Source: Salinimicrobium sp050750585
GTDB taxonomy: Bacteria; Bacteroidota; Bacteroidia; Flavobacteriales; Flavobacteriaceae
DNA: 64,000 nt
NCBI RefSeq assembly: GCF_050750585.1
Contig: NZ_JBOJLM010000015.1
Span: 1-64,000 of the forward strand
Direction: 5' to 3'
Shown here: positions 1 to 9,593 of the stretch, piece by piece
Position numbering within the stretch: position 1 is the stretch's first letter
How the letters are laid out: each line of letters begins with the position of its first letter
Notes under the pieces: generated by a model
What the model was told of the DNA's origin: nothing
What the model saw: the letters and a program-made list of their open reading frames with translations, nothing else
Database searches by the model: none
Position numbers and translations under genes: made by a program

Positions 1-75
1 TCAAAAATGACATTTTCAAGAGGTTTCAAAAATGACATTTTCAAGAGGTTCCAAAAATGCTATTTTTCAGAAGGA
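1..75. repeat. three 25-bp tandem repeats with palindromic core
   Basis: Three copies with a period of exactly 25 bp start at 1, 26 and 51. The first two are identical (core AAAAATGACATTTT followed by CAAGAGG). The third has diverged to AAAAATGCTATTTTT. The array begins at the window edge, so more copies may lie outside. The third copy contains the stop codon of the M16 peptidase gene at 60-62. The core belongs to a palindrome that recurs at other gene 3' ends in this window. Confidence 0.8.
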
Positions 76-2894
76 TTTAAAAGTACCGGTTCACCAAAGC
101 CCAGATCTTCCAGACGATCGAGCTGGGTAGCCGCATCACCTACAATGAGGTAATACATCTTATCGGGATTGACATATTTTTGGGCCAGAGCCTTAATTTC
201 CGGAACAGTGATGTTTCTCACGATCTCTTCCTGTTGCAGAGCGTAGTCCATAGGTTTATCATAGTTGCTTATTTCCTGGAGCATTTGAAGTTTTGATCCC
301 ATAGTTTCAAACTTTCGGGCGTTGCTCTTTATCATAAAGCCTTTGGTTACCTCCAGATCCTGTTCATTGAAGTTTTCAGGATAATTCCGAAGTATTTGCT
401 TCACGAGGTCAACGGCTTCAAAAGTGATATTTGAACGCACGCCGCTCGAAATAAGAAAAGGACCGGTAAAAGTGCTGCCGTTGAACCCGGAACGGATGCC
501 ATAGGTGTAACCTTTGCCTTCCCTAAGTTCCTGGGTGAGCTGGGAAGCAAAACTTCCGCCACCAAGCCGGTAATTCATCACCGTGGCCAGAAAGAAATCT
601 TCATCGGTCTCTGCCAAAGCCGGATAGCCTATATGTAATACCGATTGCTTGGCCCCCGGAACGTCATAGAAATATACCTTAGATTCAGCGGGAGGAAGTA
701 CTGCCGGAAGGTCTTCAAAAATGACATTTTTGACACTCCAGTTTTCAGTAATATCTTTTAATTCGGCAACTACTGCTTCATTCTCAATATCTCCAACCAC
801 CAGGAAAGAAGCCAGGTGAGGGGAGAGGTTCCTGGCATAATAATCCTTTAGATCCTGAAGGCTGATAGCTTCTACCGTACTTTCGGTTCCCAGGTTGTTG
901 TGGGACAAAATGTGGTTTTCACCGTAAATGAGCTTTCTAAATTCGTTGGAAGCAGTATAATCTGGAGAGGCTTTTTGCTGCTGAATCCGGTTTATCACCT
1001 GTTGTTTCGCTAGGGCAAATTCTTCTTCATCCCACCTGGGCTGTAGAAGGATTTCCTCTACAAGGTTCATTGTTGCTTCAAAATTCTTAGCAAGGGTGCT
1101 ACCGCTAATGATCATTTTTTCATCGGTAGCGTTTACCCGAATGTCGGCACCCAATAATTCAATGGCTTCTTCCAGCTCCTGCGGGCTGCGGTTCTTAGTA
1201 CCTTTTGTAAGCATATTAGCCAGGAGATTGGAAACACCAATTTTAGACGGGTCTTCCAGCAGCATGCCTCCTTTGATCTCAAGAATAAATTGCACCAGCG
1301 GCACTTCAGAATTGTTGATGCCATAGACCTCGAGTCCGCTTTCCAGTTTTTGGTCCCAAATTTCAGGAACTTTTACTTGTGGTGACGGCCCGTAAGGAGG
1401 TTCTACAGTTCGGTCGAAACTGGAAGGGGTCCTGTTGTAAGTAACTTCTTCTTCCAGATTGAATTCCTGCTCGGCTCCCATCACGATCTCTTCTTCTTCA
1501 ACTTCGGCCGCAACAGAATTTTCCAGCGCCAGTTCCTTTTGTCCTTCCGGAACAAAACTGGTAGCTACAAAGGGTTTATTCTGAATGTACTTCTTATAAA
1601 CTCTCATCACATCCTGCGGGGTCACTGCGAGAATGTAGTTGATCTCTTGATTGATCATATTAGGATCATTGGCAAAGATCTCATATTGGGCCAGCTGAAA
1701 ACCTTTTCCCAGTACGCTCGAAAGGCTATTGTAAAATGCCGTTTCCTGCCCCGCTTTTATTCGTTTTAGATCTTTTTCTGAAATTCCTTCTTTCTCAAAT
1801 TTCCGGAAGGTCTCTTCTACAGCCGAATGCACTTTGTCAAGGTCTGTACCGTCATAAGCTCTCACCTGCAGCATGAATTGACCGGCAAGTTCAGAGGTGT
1901 AATTGAACATCTGTACATTGGGGGTCAACTTCTTGTTTGCCACCAGTTCCTTATAAAAAGGAGCATTTTTTCCTTCAGAAAGATAATTGGCCAAAACTTC
2001 AAGAGCATAAGAGTCTTTGTGGTAAGAAGGAACCGATGGCCAGGCCATGGTCAATTCGGGTAGTTGCGCAAAATTATCTTCATAGTACAGCTTTTTTGTC
2101 TGCTGCAAATTCGCAGGTCTCTTCTCAAGATCCTTAATTTCAGGCCCTCTTTTGATCTCTCCAAAATATTTCTCTACCCATTGTTTTGCCTGTGCTGTAT
2201 CAAAGTCACCGGCAATAGTGAGTACCACATTGTTGGGCACGTACCATTGATTGAAGAACTCTTTTACATCTTCAAGTGTGGCATTTTGAAGGTCTTCCAG
2301 GGAACCAATTACCTGCCAGTTGTAAGGATGGTTTTTTGGATAGAGATTTTTGTCAATAACATACATGGTGTTGCCGTAAGGCTGGTTATCTACCCGCTGT
2401 CTTTTTTCGTTTTTCACAACCTGCTTTTCTTTGGCAAGTACAGGTTCTGTAACCGTATTAATAAAATAACCCAGTTTGTCGGCTTCTGCCCAAATCATCT
2501 TTTCGAGTGCATCATTTGGCACTGTTTGAAAATAATTGGTACGGTCGCGGCTGGTAGAACCGTTTGCGCCGCTGCCGCCAATGCGGGCACTTAGCTTATC
2601 GAGTCCGCCCTTTCCAAGGTTCTCCGATTCCAGGAAAAGAAGGTGCTCAAAAAGGTGCGCAAATCCGGTACGTCCCTGCTTTTCTCGTGCCGAACCTACG
2701 TGACTGGTAAGCGCAACCGCCACTACAGGATCTGACTGGTCTACATGAAAAATTACTTTCAACCCGTTATCAAGGGTAAAGGTTTCGAACTCTACTTCAA
2801 AACCGGGAGCTTCAGCAGTTTGCTGAGCCCGTGCATTTCCTGATAGCACAACCAGCAGGAATGCGAATAAAAAAGACTTAAGTGATGACTTCAT
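60..2894 (-). CDS. M16 family zinc metallopeptidase, two-half secreted form
   Basis: The 944-residue product starts with a clear signal peptide (about residues 1-23, ending Ala-Arg-Ala-Gln). The N-terminal half carries the inverted zinc motif His80-x-x-Glu83-His84 of the inverzincin (M16, pitrilysin/insulinase) family. The C-terminal half is a second M16-like unit without that motif, as is usual for the non-catalytic half that closes the chamber. It probably degrades peptides in the periplasm. It is the last gene of a minus-strand set: the antiporter gene ends 16 bp upstream of its start. The stop codon lies in a 25-bp repeat. The substrate cannot be told from sequence. Confidence 0.93.
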   Translation of the reverse strand: MKSSLKSFLFAFLLVVLSGNARAQQTAEAPGFEVEFETFTLDNGLKVIFHVDQSDPVVAVALTSHVGSAREKQGRTGFAHLFEHLLFLESENLGKGGLDKLSARIGGSGANGSTSRDRTNYFQTVPNDALEKMIWAEADKLGYFINTVTEPVLAKEKQVVKNEKRQRVDNQPYGNTMYVIDKNLYPKNHPYNWQVIGSLEDLQNATLEDVKEFFNQWYVPNNVVLTIAGDFDTAQAKQWVEKYFGEIKRGPEIKDLEKRPANLQQTKKLYYEDNFAQLPELTMAWPSVPSYHKDSYALEVLANYLSEGKNAPFYKELVANKKLTPNVQMFNYTSELAGQFMLQVRAYDGTDLDKVHSAVEETFRKFEKEGISEKDLKRIKAGQETAFYNSLSSVLGKGFQLAQYEIFANDPNMINQEINYILAVTPQDVMRVYKKYIQNKPFVATSFVPEGQKELALENSVAAEVEEEEIVMGAEQEFNLEEEVTYNRTPSSFDRTVEPPYGPSPQVKVPEIWDQKLESGLEVYGINNSEVPLVQFILEIKGGMLLEDPSKIGVSNLLANMLTKGTKNRSPQELEEAIELLGADIRVNATDEKMIISGSTLAKNFEATMNLVEEILLQPRWDEEEFALAKQQVINRIQQQKASPDYTASNEFRKLIYGENHILSHNNLGTESTVEAISLQDLKDYYARNLSPHLASFLVVGDIENEAVVAELKDITENWSVKNVIFEDLPAVLPPAESKVYFYDVPGAKQSVLHIGYPALAETDEDFFLATVMNYRLGGGSFASQLTQELREGKGYTYGIRSGFNGSTFTGPFLISSGVRSNITFEAVDLVKQILRNYPENFNEQDLEVTKGFMIKSNARKFETMGSKLQMLQEISNYDKPMDYALQQEEIVRNITVPEIKALAQKYVNPDKMYYLIVGDAATQLDRLEDLGFGEPVLLNPSEK

Positions 2895-2910
2895 TTGAAC
2901 TTGTTCAGAA

Positions 2911-3864
2911 TTAAATTACGAGATAGGTGACATAGGCAATATACCCGATTACAAACACAGCGCCTTCCCAACGCTCAATGCTGCGGCCTTTTCCTGTAAA
3001 TACAAAAATAAAGAGCAGTAATCCGGTAACCATGTTCACCATAATATCAAAAAAGGAATCAGGGTTTATACCAAGAGGAACAATAGTCCCCGAAATTCCC
3101 AGGATGAGGAAGATGTTGAAAATGTTCGAACCAACCACGTTTCCAATGGCAATATCAACATTCTTTTTTCTCACTGCAATAACAGAAGTTGCAAGTTCGG
3201 GCAGGGAAGTTCCAATAGAAACTACGGTTAAACCAATTACTCTTTCTGAAAGGCCAATAACTTCAGCAATACTTACCGCACTGGTAACAATAAGGCGCCC
3301 CCCAATGATGAGCCCGGCGAGGCCGAGAGCAATGAATAAAACGGCTTTTCCTACCGAATAATCTTTGGTTTCCATCTCCTCATCGGCGCCACCACTTTTT
3401 GCAACCATAAGGTTGTAAACGAGAAAGATGAGAAAGAACAGCAGGAGTACAATTCCTTCACTTCGGGAGATAAGATTTGTGGTTGCGCCGTCAAGAACAA
3501 CGTCTGAGGCTACAACAAATACACAAATTGCCGCCAGTAAACTCAGCGGAATTTCGATCCAGGTCGTATTGCTCTTTACCGTTAGCGGATAAATTAGGGC
3601 AGAGATCCCCAGGATTCCAAGCACGTTAAAAATGTTACTTCCCAGCACGTTGCCCAGCACCATATCTGTACTCCCTGTGGTCGCCGCAAAAACGTTCACC
3701 ACGAGCTCTGGGGCCGAGGTTCCAAAAGCAACAATGGTAAGCCCAATCACGATACTTGGAACCCCCCATCGAGCTGCAAGGCTTGAAGCGGAATCAACCA
3801 AAAAGTTCGCTCCGTAGATAAGGGCTACAAAGCCTACCAGTAAAAGAAGAATATCTATTAGCAT
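2911..3864 (-). CDS. calcium/sodium antiporter, YrbG family
   Basis: This is a 317-residue integral membrane protein built mostly of hydrophobic helices. It has the two inverted alpha-repeats of the Ca2+/cation antiporter superfamily, marked by GTSAPELV in the first half and GTSLPELA in the second. Those acidic residues bind the exchanged ions. The length fits the bacterial YrbG group. It should exchange Na+ (or H+) for Ca2+ across the inner membrane. It sits between two secreted metallopeptidases with gaps of 14 and 16 bp, so cotranscription is likely, although a functional link is not obvious. Confidence 0.93.
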   Translation of the reverse strand: MLIDILLLLVGFVALIYGANFLVDSASSLAARWGVPSIVIGLTIVAFGTSAPELVVNVFAATTGSTDMVLGNVLGSNIFNVLGILGISALIYPLTVKSNTTWIEIPLSLLAAICVFVVASDVVLDGATTNLISRSEGIVLLLFFLIFLVYNLMVAKSGGADEEMETKDYSVGKAVLFIALGLAGLIIGGRLIVTSAVSIAEVIGLSERVIGLTVVSIGTSLPELATSVIAVRKKNVDIAIGNVVGSNIFNIFLILGISGTIVPLGINPDSFFDIMVNMVTGLLLFIFVFTGKGRSIERWEGAVFVIGYIAYVTYLVI

Positions 3865-3878
3865 GAATATTTATTTTA

Positions 3879-6377
3879 TTAGTTAGTTATTTCACTATTG
3901 TCAACCAGGAAGATGGAGTTCACGAAAAGAAGTTTTCCATTTTGCCAGAAGGCCCGGAACAACGGATTGTCAACCAGGTATATAAAACTTCCCTCGCCCA
4001 TAGGTTCTACTCCAAAGGTCAGCGAATTCCTGATCTTCTCTTTAGCTTCACTTCCAACAAATCCGGCGACGATCTCGGGGGATTCCTCCAGGTAACCTAC
4101 GTTGTAGCCGTCACTTAAAAGACTGTAACTATCACTACTTAATTTTAAGCTGAGGTAGGTGTCTTCATATCCAAAAGCCATGGGATGAGTTTCGTCCATC
4201 CTGGTTTTTATGATGCTTCCGGTTATAAGATCCTTAATCTCATTTCTTTCCCTTTGAGCATAAGGCACCAGGTTTGGTTTTGAAATACTGTCGGTTTCTT
4301 TTTTCTCATTCTGCTTCAGGGAAAAATCCTCATTTCCGGCGAAGGTTTTTAAAGCGTTGCCAATGGCAATCACTTTTCCGCCGTTCTTCACCCAATCTGT
4401 AAGTTTTGCTAATCCTTCTTCATCAAAAAGATCACTGTAACTGCCTATGGGAAGTATGATGACATCGAGCTTTGTAAGGTCAACGTTCCCAAAATATCCT
4501 GTATCAATAGAGGTGACAGGATAATTGAGTTCCCGTTCAAAGAAATACCACAACTCTCCATAGTTAAGGGAAGAGGTTCCTTCCCCTCTTAAAATGCCAA
4601 TTCTGGGCGTGTTTATAATCTTTACTTGTGATGAGCCAAAATCGGGTCCCGAGGTTGAAAATCCGGTGTTGGTTACAGTGAGTTCTCTTCCGTGTTCGTT
4701 TGCAATCCTGGCAAGAAGTAAATCAAAATCCTCTTTGTTTCGGTTGTCGCTTTTTGTGATAATAAGACTACCCGGGGCGAATTTTTTTCCGGAATTCTCC
4801 AAAGCTGTCTCAGTAAATCTCACCATGATCCCCGCTTCAAGAAGTGCTGTGAGGAATCTTGCGTCTTTCATGCTGTCCCAGCCAGAAATGTAAGCCGCCG
4901 CTGCTGGAGCAGGAGTGTTATTTATTGCGGTGGTATCCTTAGCATCAAGACCTGAAACTGAAGACTGGGTGCTCAAAACATCCAGGCCATGAGCATAGGG
5001 CAGGCTCCATGCAGTGATATCATAAGTGAGGGAATCGGCCAGGTTGGTAGAAGGTTCCATAAGCACGCGTACCATCTTGCCTTTTGGTTGGGCTGTACTT
5101 ACTACCAGTGAATTTTGATCAACATCCACAGTTCTCTTCTTTTGTTCAAGAGCATTATATCCTTTTACTTTCGCAGGTTGTGCCATTGCATATTCGATCT
5201 CATGCCGGTCAAGTAATTCCTTTAGCAGGTCCAGCTTGTCCTGATGCCCGGTTAAGACGTAATTCACTGCATTTTTTCCGCTGTTGTCGTAAAACTTTGA
5301 AAATTCAGCATTAAGTCGCTCCACATTCTGTGCGGCAATTTCTACTGTAGAGAGTCCGGTGGTGTGGTGATGCTGTACCCGGTCCACCAGGGTAAGTACA
5401 TATCCGTGATCGGTCTCAACAGCAAGCCCGGCATGCCCTGCCTGTTCATAGGTCATTCCTATAGCTCCCATATAAGTAGGGTAGGTGTCCCCATAGCTGG
5501 GATAGAGGAGATCAAAGCTTTCTTTTGTAAAATAGAGCCAGCCTTCTTTATCAAAATAGCGGGCGTGATTCAATCCTATTTCTTTCTGAAATTCCTTCTG
5601 AAAAGGTGTGATCACATCGTGCAGCGGTTCGGCGGCAGGTGCGAAATAATAAGGAGCATTTTTGTACTGTTCATGAAAATCTACGTGAATGTGAGGCATC
5701 CATTTGTTGTAAATTTCCAGGCGTTGTCTTGTCTCTGTTTGAGTAGCCCAGGCCCAGTCACGGTTAAGGTCAAAAAGATAATGATTGGGGCGTCCTCCCG
5801 GCCAGGGCTCATTGTGCTCTACAGCCATGGGTGAGGTATTAGATGGCGTGGCCTTTACCTGCTTATACCAGTTCACATAACGGTCCCGGCCATCGGGATT
5901 CACGACAGGATCCATGATCACCACCAAGTCCTGTAACCAGTCCTGCCTTTTGGTTACCAGTTCATATATGGTCTTCATGGCCGCTTCTGTACTCGAAGCT
6001 TCATTTCCGTGAACATTATAACTAAGCCATACAATGCCTTTTTTGGCAGCTGAAGAAGAAGTGCCTTCAGTTAAACCGGCATTCTGAAGGTGGCTTTGGC
6101 GTATCTGCTCCAGGTTTTGCAGGTTTTCTTCTGTAGAAATAACGGCATAGGTAAGAGGTCTGCCTTCATAGGTTTCTCCGTATTTTTGGAACTGCACAAG
6201 TGGCGAATTTTCCGCCACGTGTTTAAAATATTCAACCACTTTGTGGTGAGGCGTGAAACTGGTGCCCAGTGGGTAACCTAGAAATTCTTCGGGAGATTGT
6301 TGCGCAAAAGCTAACTGAAAACTCAGTAAAAGTGCTGTGAATAAAGCCGTAATTTTGTTCATAGGGGAAAATCTCAT
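3879..6377 (-). CDS. M14 family zinc carboxypeptidase, secreted
   Basis: The 832-residue product has a signal peptide (to about Ala25, using Met1 or Met6 as start). The M14 zinc motif His123-Gly-Asn-Glu126 is visible. A further His-rich stretch (HIHVDFHEQ, about residues 230-238) can supply the remaining ligand. The C-terminal third, after about residue 590, looks like a class I glutamine-amidotransferase-like accessory fold, as in other large Bacteroidota M14 proteins; this part is inference. It is first in a probable three-gene set with the antiporter and the M16 peptidase. A 102-bp divergent promoter region separates it from bshC. Confidence 0.9.
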   Translation of the reverse strand: MRFSPMNKITALFTALLLSFQLAFAQQSPEEFLGYPLGTSFTPHHKVVEYFKHVAENSPLVQFQKYGETYEGRPLTYAVISTEENLQNLEQIRQSHLQNAGLTEGTSSSAAKKGIVWLSYNVHGNEASSTEAAMKTIYELVTKRQDWLQDLVVIMDPVVNPDGRDRYVNWYKQVKATPSNTSPMAVEHNEPWPGGRPNHYLFDLNRDWAWATQTETRQRLEIYNKWMPHIHVDFHEQYKNAPYYFAPAAEPLHDVITPFQKEFQKEIGLNHARYFDKEGWLYFTKESFDLLYPSYGDTYPTYMGAIGMTYEQAGHAGLAVETDHGYVLTLVDRVQHHHTTGLSTVEIAAQNVERLNAEFSKFYDNSGKNAVNYVLTGHQDKLDLLKELLDRHEIEYAMAQPAKVKGYNALEQKKRTVDVDQNSLVVSTAQPKGKMVRVLMEPSTNLADSLTYDITAWSLPYAHGLDVLSTQSSVSGLDAKDTTAINNTPAPAAAAYISGWDSMKDARFLTALLEAGIMVRFTETALENSGKKFAPGSLIITKSDNRNKEDFDLLLARIANEHGRELTVTNTGFSTSGPDFGSSQVKIINTPRIGILRGEGTSSLNYGELWYFFERELNYPVTSIDTGYFGNVDLTKLDVIILPIGSYSDLFDEEGLAKLTDWVKNGGKVIAIGNALKTFAGNEDFSLKQNEKKETDSISKPNLVPYAQRERNEIKDLITGSIIKTRMDETHPMAFGYEDTYLSLKLSSDSYSLLSDGYNVGYLEESPEIVAGFVGSEAKEKIRNSLTFGVEPMGEGSFIYLVDNPLFRAFWQNGKLLFVNSIFLVDNSEITN

Positions 6378-6456
6378 TTTTCAAATTAGAGGTAAATATA
6401 AAACTTTATCGTTCTCAATATCTTTTTATTGATTTTACCGCCAACGCTCTTAATTG

Positions 6457-6464
6457 TATATTTG
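6457..6464 (+). promoter_or_regulatory. -7 element of the bshC promoter
   Basis: TATATTTG matches the Bacteroidota -7 consensus TAnnTTTG and lies 15 bp before the bshC ATG at 6480. A TTG at 6429-6431 could be the -33 element, but the 25-bp spacer is long. The element rules out the in-frame TTG at 6429 as translation start. Confidence 0.5.
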
Positions 6465-6479
6465 CGAAAATTCATTTCA

Positions 6480-8099
6480 ATGCAGAAAAATTCTCTTTCG
6501 TATCGGGAAACGAACTACTTTACTTCATTAGTAACCGATTATCTGGATCAAAAAGAGAATGTTAAGCAGTTTTACGGGCTTTTCCCTGACCTCAATAACT
6601 TCGGAAAGCAGATCCTTTCAAAAAAAGAGAACTTCAGCAGCCACGGCGGAAGCGAAAAACGTGCCGTTCTTGTCAAAACCCTGAAGCGTCAATATCAAAA
6701 TATAAATGCTTCTGAAGCAAGTCTTTCGAACATTGATCTTTTGGAGAAAGACACCACTTTTACCGTGACAACAGGGCATCAGCTCAACCTTTTTACCGGT
6801 CCGCTTTATTTTCTTTACAAGATCGTATCCGCTATAAATCTTGCGGCCGATCTTAAAAAAGAGTATTCGGAATACAATTTTGTGCCGGTGTACTGGATGG
6901 CGACCGAAGATCATGACTTTGAAGAGATCAGTTTTTTCCATCTCCACGGAAAGAAATTTCAATGGAATCCGCCAAAATCAAAGAAGACCGGCGGACCTGT
7001 GGGAGAAATGCCTACCGATGGTCTTGAAGATGTCTTTGAACTTTTTTCAGCTGAAATTGGGAGTAGCAAAAATGCACAGCAGCTCAAAGAATGGTTTAAA
7101 AAAGCATATTTAGAGCACGATAATCTTGCCGATGCCACCCGTTACCTGGCAAATGAACTTTTTAAAGAGCAGGGGCTTGTCATTCTTGACGCCCATGAGC
7201 CCGAGCTAAAGAGGTTGTACATTTCACCTGTCAAAAATGAGCTTTTTGAGCAGGTTTCTTTTAATAGTGTTCAGCAACAAACTGAAGCTTTAGAGAAAGA
7301 AGGTTACCCGGTGCAGGTGAATCCGCGTGAGATCAACCTGTTTTACATGCAGGAAGGTATGCGGGAGCGCATCATTGAAAGAGACGGAAAGTTCTTTGTC
7401 CACGACCAGGAGATTTCCTGGACCCGCGAAGAATTGGAGCAGTTTATCGAGGAAAATCCCGAGAAATTTAGCCCCAATGTTTTGCTTCGCCCGTTGTATC
7501 AGGAAGTGATTTTGCCAAACCTGTGTTACATTGGCGGCGGCGGTGAACTGGCGTACTGGTTTCAGCTAAAACAGCTTTTTGAAGAGGTAGATGTGACTTT
7601 TCCAATACTTCTGATTCGTAATTCGGCCTTGCTTCAAACAGAAAAGCAGGATCAAAAAAGGCAAAAACTGAACATCTCTTTATCCGAGCTTTTCCTGAAG
7701 TCTCATGAATTGATCAACCGGAAAGTAAGAAGGATTTCCAATATAGACATCGACTTTTCCTCTCAAAAAGAGCATTTGGTGAAACAATTTCAGGAAATGT
7801 ACATCCTGGCCGAACAAACTGATAAATCTTTCCTGAATGCTGTAAAAGCGCAGGAGGTGAAACAGCTTAAAGGCCTTGATCACCTGGAAAAACGGCTGCT
7901 AAAAGCCCAGAAAAAAAAGCTTGAAGATGAGGTTTCAAGAATTGCAAGTCTGCAAAATGAATTATTTCCCGGCAAAGGGCTTCAGGAAAGGCATCATAAT
8001 TTCTCAGAGTTTTATCTTGAATATGGAGATGCTCTCATTCCTGCCCTGCTGGACAGCCTACAACCACTTGAATTAAAATTTGATATTATTTCGCTATGA
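6480..8099 (+). CDS. bshC: bacillithiol biosynthesis cysteine-adding enzyme BshC
   Basis: The 539-residue product matches the BshC family in length and in its early TTGHQLNLFTGP block, part of the nucleotide-binding fold. It also has the IGGGGELAYW motif and a long C-terminal coiled coil. BshC joins cysteine to glucosaminyl-malate in the last step of bacillithiol synthesis. bshA and bshB are not in this window. The frame is open from 6429, but homologues begin at the MQKNSLSYRE segment, so I chose the ATG at 6480. Its TGA overlaps the ATG of the next gene (ATGA), so the two are translationally coupled. Confidence 0.94.
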   Translation: MQKNSLSYRETNYFTSLVTDYLDQKENVKQFYGLFPDLNNFGKQILSKKENFSSHGGSEKRAVLVKTLKRQYQNINASEASLSNIDLLEKDTTFTVTTGHQLNLFTGPLYFLYKIVSAINLAADLKKEYSEYNFVPVYWMATEDHDFEEISFFHLHGKKFQWNPPKSKKTGGPVGEMPTDGLEDVFELFSAEIGSSKNAQQLKEWFKKAYLEHDNLADATRYLANELFKEQGLVILDAHEPELKRLYISPVKNELFEQVSFNSVQQQTEALEKEGYPVQVNPREINLFYMQEGMRERIIERDGKFFVHDQEISWTREELEQFIEENPEKFSPNVLLRPLYQEVILPNLCYIGGGGELAYWFQLKQLFEEVDVTFPILLIRNSALLQTEKQDQKRQKLNISLSELFLKSHELINRKVRRISNIDIDFSSQKEHLVKQFQEMYILAEQTDKSFLNAVKAQEVKQLKGLDHLEKRLLKAQKKKLEDEVSRIASLQNELFPGKGLQERHHNFSEFYLEYGDALIPALLDSLQPLELKFDIISL

Positions 8100-9469
8100 C
8101 GAAAATGCATAAGATAGACATCGATCTTGTTGAAATGACGCTCGATGTAATGAAATATACTGTTGACCGTATCTCAAATGTTACGCCCGAGCTGGGTTCT
8201 CCCCAAAGAGAAGAGGAGCTGTTTGAAAAGATTGGAGAAACTGTCACGCCAAAAGGTATTGGGGGAGAAGTTGCTTTTAAAATGTTTCGGGATATTTTGG
8301 TGAAGGCTACCGTGCCTATAGATCACCCTCGCCATTTAGCCTTTGTGCCGGCTGCGCCTACACGTGCAGCTATTATGTTCGACCTTGTAACCTCGGCTTC
8401 CAGTATTCACGGTGCTTACTGGATGGAAGGTGCCGGTGGGATCTTCTGTGAAAATCAAGCCATGAAGTGGCTGGTTTCCCTTACAGGGCTGCCAAAAGAG
8501 TCTTTTGGAGTATTCACCAGTGGTGGGACAGCCGCAAACCTTTCGGGACTTGTTACAGCGCGCGAAGCCTGGAGAAAGAAAGATGCGGCCAATATTGGAG
8601 TGCGGGCTTTGTTGCTCACTTCAAATGGCGCCCATTCCTCAATTCAGGCAATGGCTAAAGTGATGGATGCCGATGTGGTGATGATCGATTGTCCCGATGA
8701 AAACCTGCGAGGGCATGCGTTACAATCGGCTATTGATGAGCTCGAAGAGAAGGACCGAAAAAGGCTTTTTGCAGTGGCAGCTACCGGTGGAACTACCAAT
8801 GCCGGAATCATAGATGAGCTGGATTCTATTGCCGATGTTTGTGAAAAAGAAGGGATCTGGTTTCATGTAGATGCTGCTTATGGTGGCGGCGCACTTGCCG
8901 CACCTTCTGTACGCCAACTTTTCAACGGAATTGAAAGGGCCGACAGTATTACGATAGATCCTCATAAATGGCTTTTTTCACCCTATGACTGTGGGGCTAT
9001 TCTTTATAAGGATATGAGCCTGGCCGCCGAAGCCCATTCACAAAAAGGGGCTTACCTCGAGATCTTTAAAGATGGAGGTGCAGATGGCTTTAACCCTTCC
9101 GATTATCAGATCCAGCTTACCCGGAGGGTCCGCGGAATGCCTTTATGGTTTTCCCTGGCAATGCACGGAACCGATAAGTATACCACTGCCATTGAAAAAG
9201 GGATCGAGCTTGCGAGGATTGCTGCGGAAAAGATTGAGCAGGATGACAACCTTGAACTGGTAAGGCCAGCGAGTTTATCAGTAGTTTTATTCCGAAGAAA
9301 AGGCTGGACTCCCGACGAGTACCGCGACTGGACCTATAGAAATCACAAATCAGGTATGGCTTTAGTGACACCCACGAAGTGGAAGGGAGAAACTATTTCA
9401 CGTTTCTGTTTCATCAATCCCGAAACCACCGAAGCCGATATTGATGCTATTTTGGAAACGATGAAATAA
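8096..9469 (+). CDS. PLP-dependent group II decarboxylase family protein
   Basis: The 457-residue product has the glutamate/aromatic-amino-acid decarboxylase fold. It shows a TSGGTAANL segment, a HVDAAYGG motif with the Asp that holds the pyridine nitrogen, and DPHKW with the Schiff-base Lys at residue 291. Family members decarboxylate Glu, Asp, Trp/Tyr/DOPA or diaminobutyrate; I cannot choose the substrate. The start overlaps the bshC stop by 4 bp. A link with thiol metabolism is suggested only by this coupling. A repeat block, not a gene, follows. Confidence 0.9.
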   Translation: MTKMHKIDIDLVEMTLDVMKYTVDRISNVTPELGSPQREEELFEKIGETVTPKGIGGEVAFKMFRDILVKATVPIDHPRHLAFVPAAPTRAAIMFDLVTSASSIHGAYWMEGAGGIFCENQAMKWLVSLTGLPKESFGVFTSGGTAANLSGLVTAREAWRKKDAANIGVRALLLTSNGAHSSIQAMAKVMDADVVMIDCPDENLRGHALQSAIDELEEKDRKRLFAVAATGGTTNAGIIDELDSIADVCEKEGIWFHVDAAYGGGALAAPSVRQLFNGIERADSITIDPHKWLFSPYDCGAILYKDMSLAAEAHSQKGAYLEIFKDGGADGFNPSDYQIQLTRRVRGMPLWFSLAMHGTDKYTTAIEKGIELARIAAEKIEQDDNLELVRPASLSVVLFRRKGWTPDEYRDWTYRNHKSGMALVTPTKWKGETISRFCFINPETTEADIDAILETMK

Positions 9470-9525
9470 TTCTAAATTCAAAATTTAAAGTTCAGGATTC
9501 GGGATTAGATTCAAGTGGAAACCAG

Positions 9526-9578
9526 GTCACCTCGAGCGGAGTAGAGCGGTCATGTCACCTCGAGCGGAGTCGAGAGGT
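9526..9578. repeat. two copies of a 25-bp CTCGAGCGGAGT repeat
   Basis: GTCACCTCGAGCGGAGT begins copies at 9526 and 9554, ending AGAGCGGT and CGAGAGGT respectively. The second copy can fold (ACCTC with GAGGT). A diverged relative is seen at 26968-26992. Short elements with this consensus are widespread in intergenic DNA of flavobacteria. Confidence 0.7.
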
Positions 9579-9593
9579 TGGGAACCGTGTTTT

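Noticed and set aside
2064..2594. A 176-residue open frame opposite the M16 peptidase
   Set aside because: It is antisense to the M16 catalytic half with no start signal or motif of its own.
6429..6479. Longer N-terminus of BshC from TTG at 6429
   Set aside because: The extra residues contain the promoter region and are not part of the BshC family.
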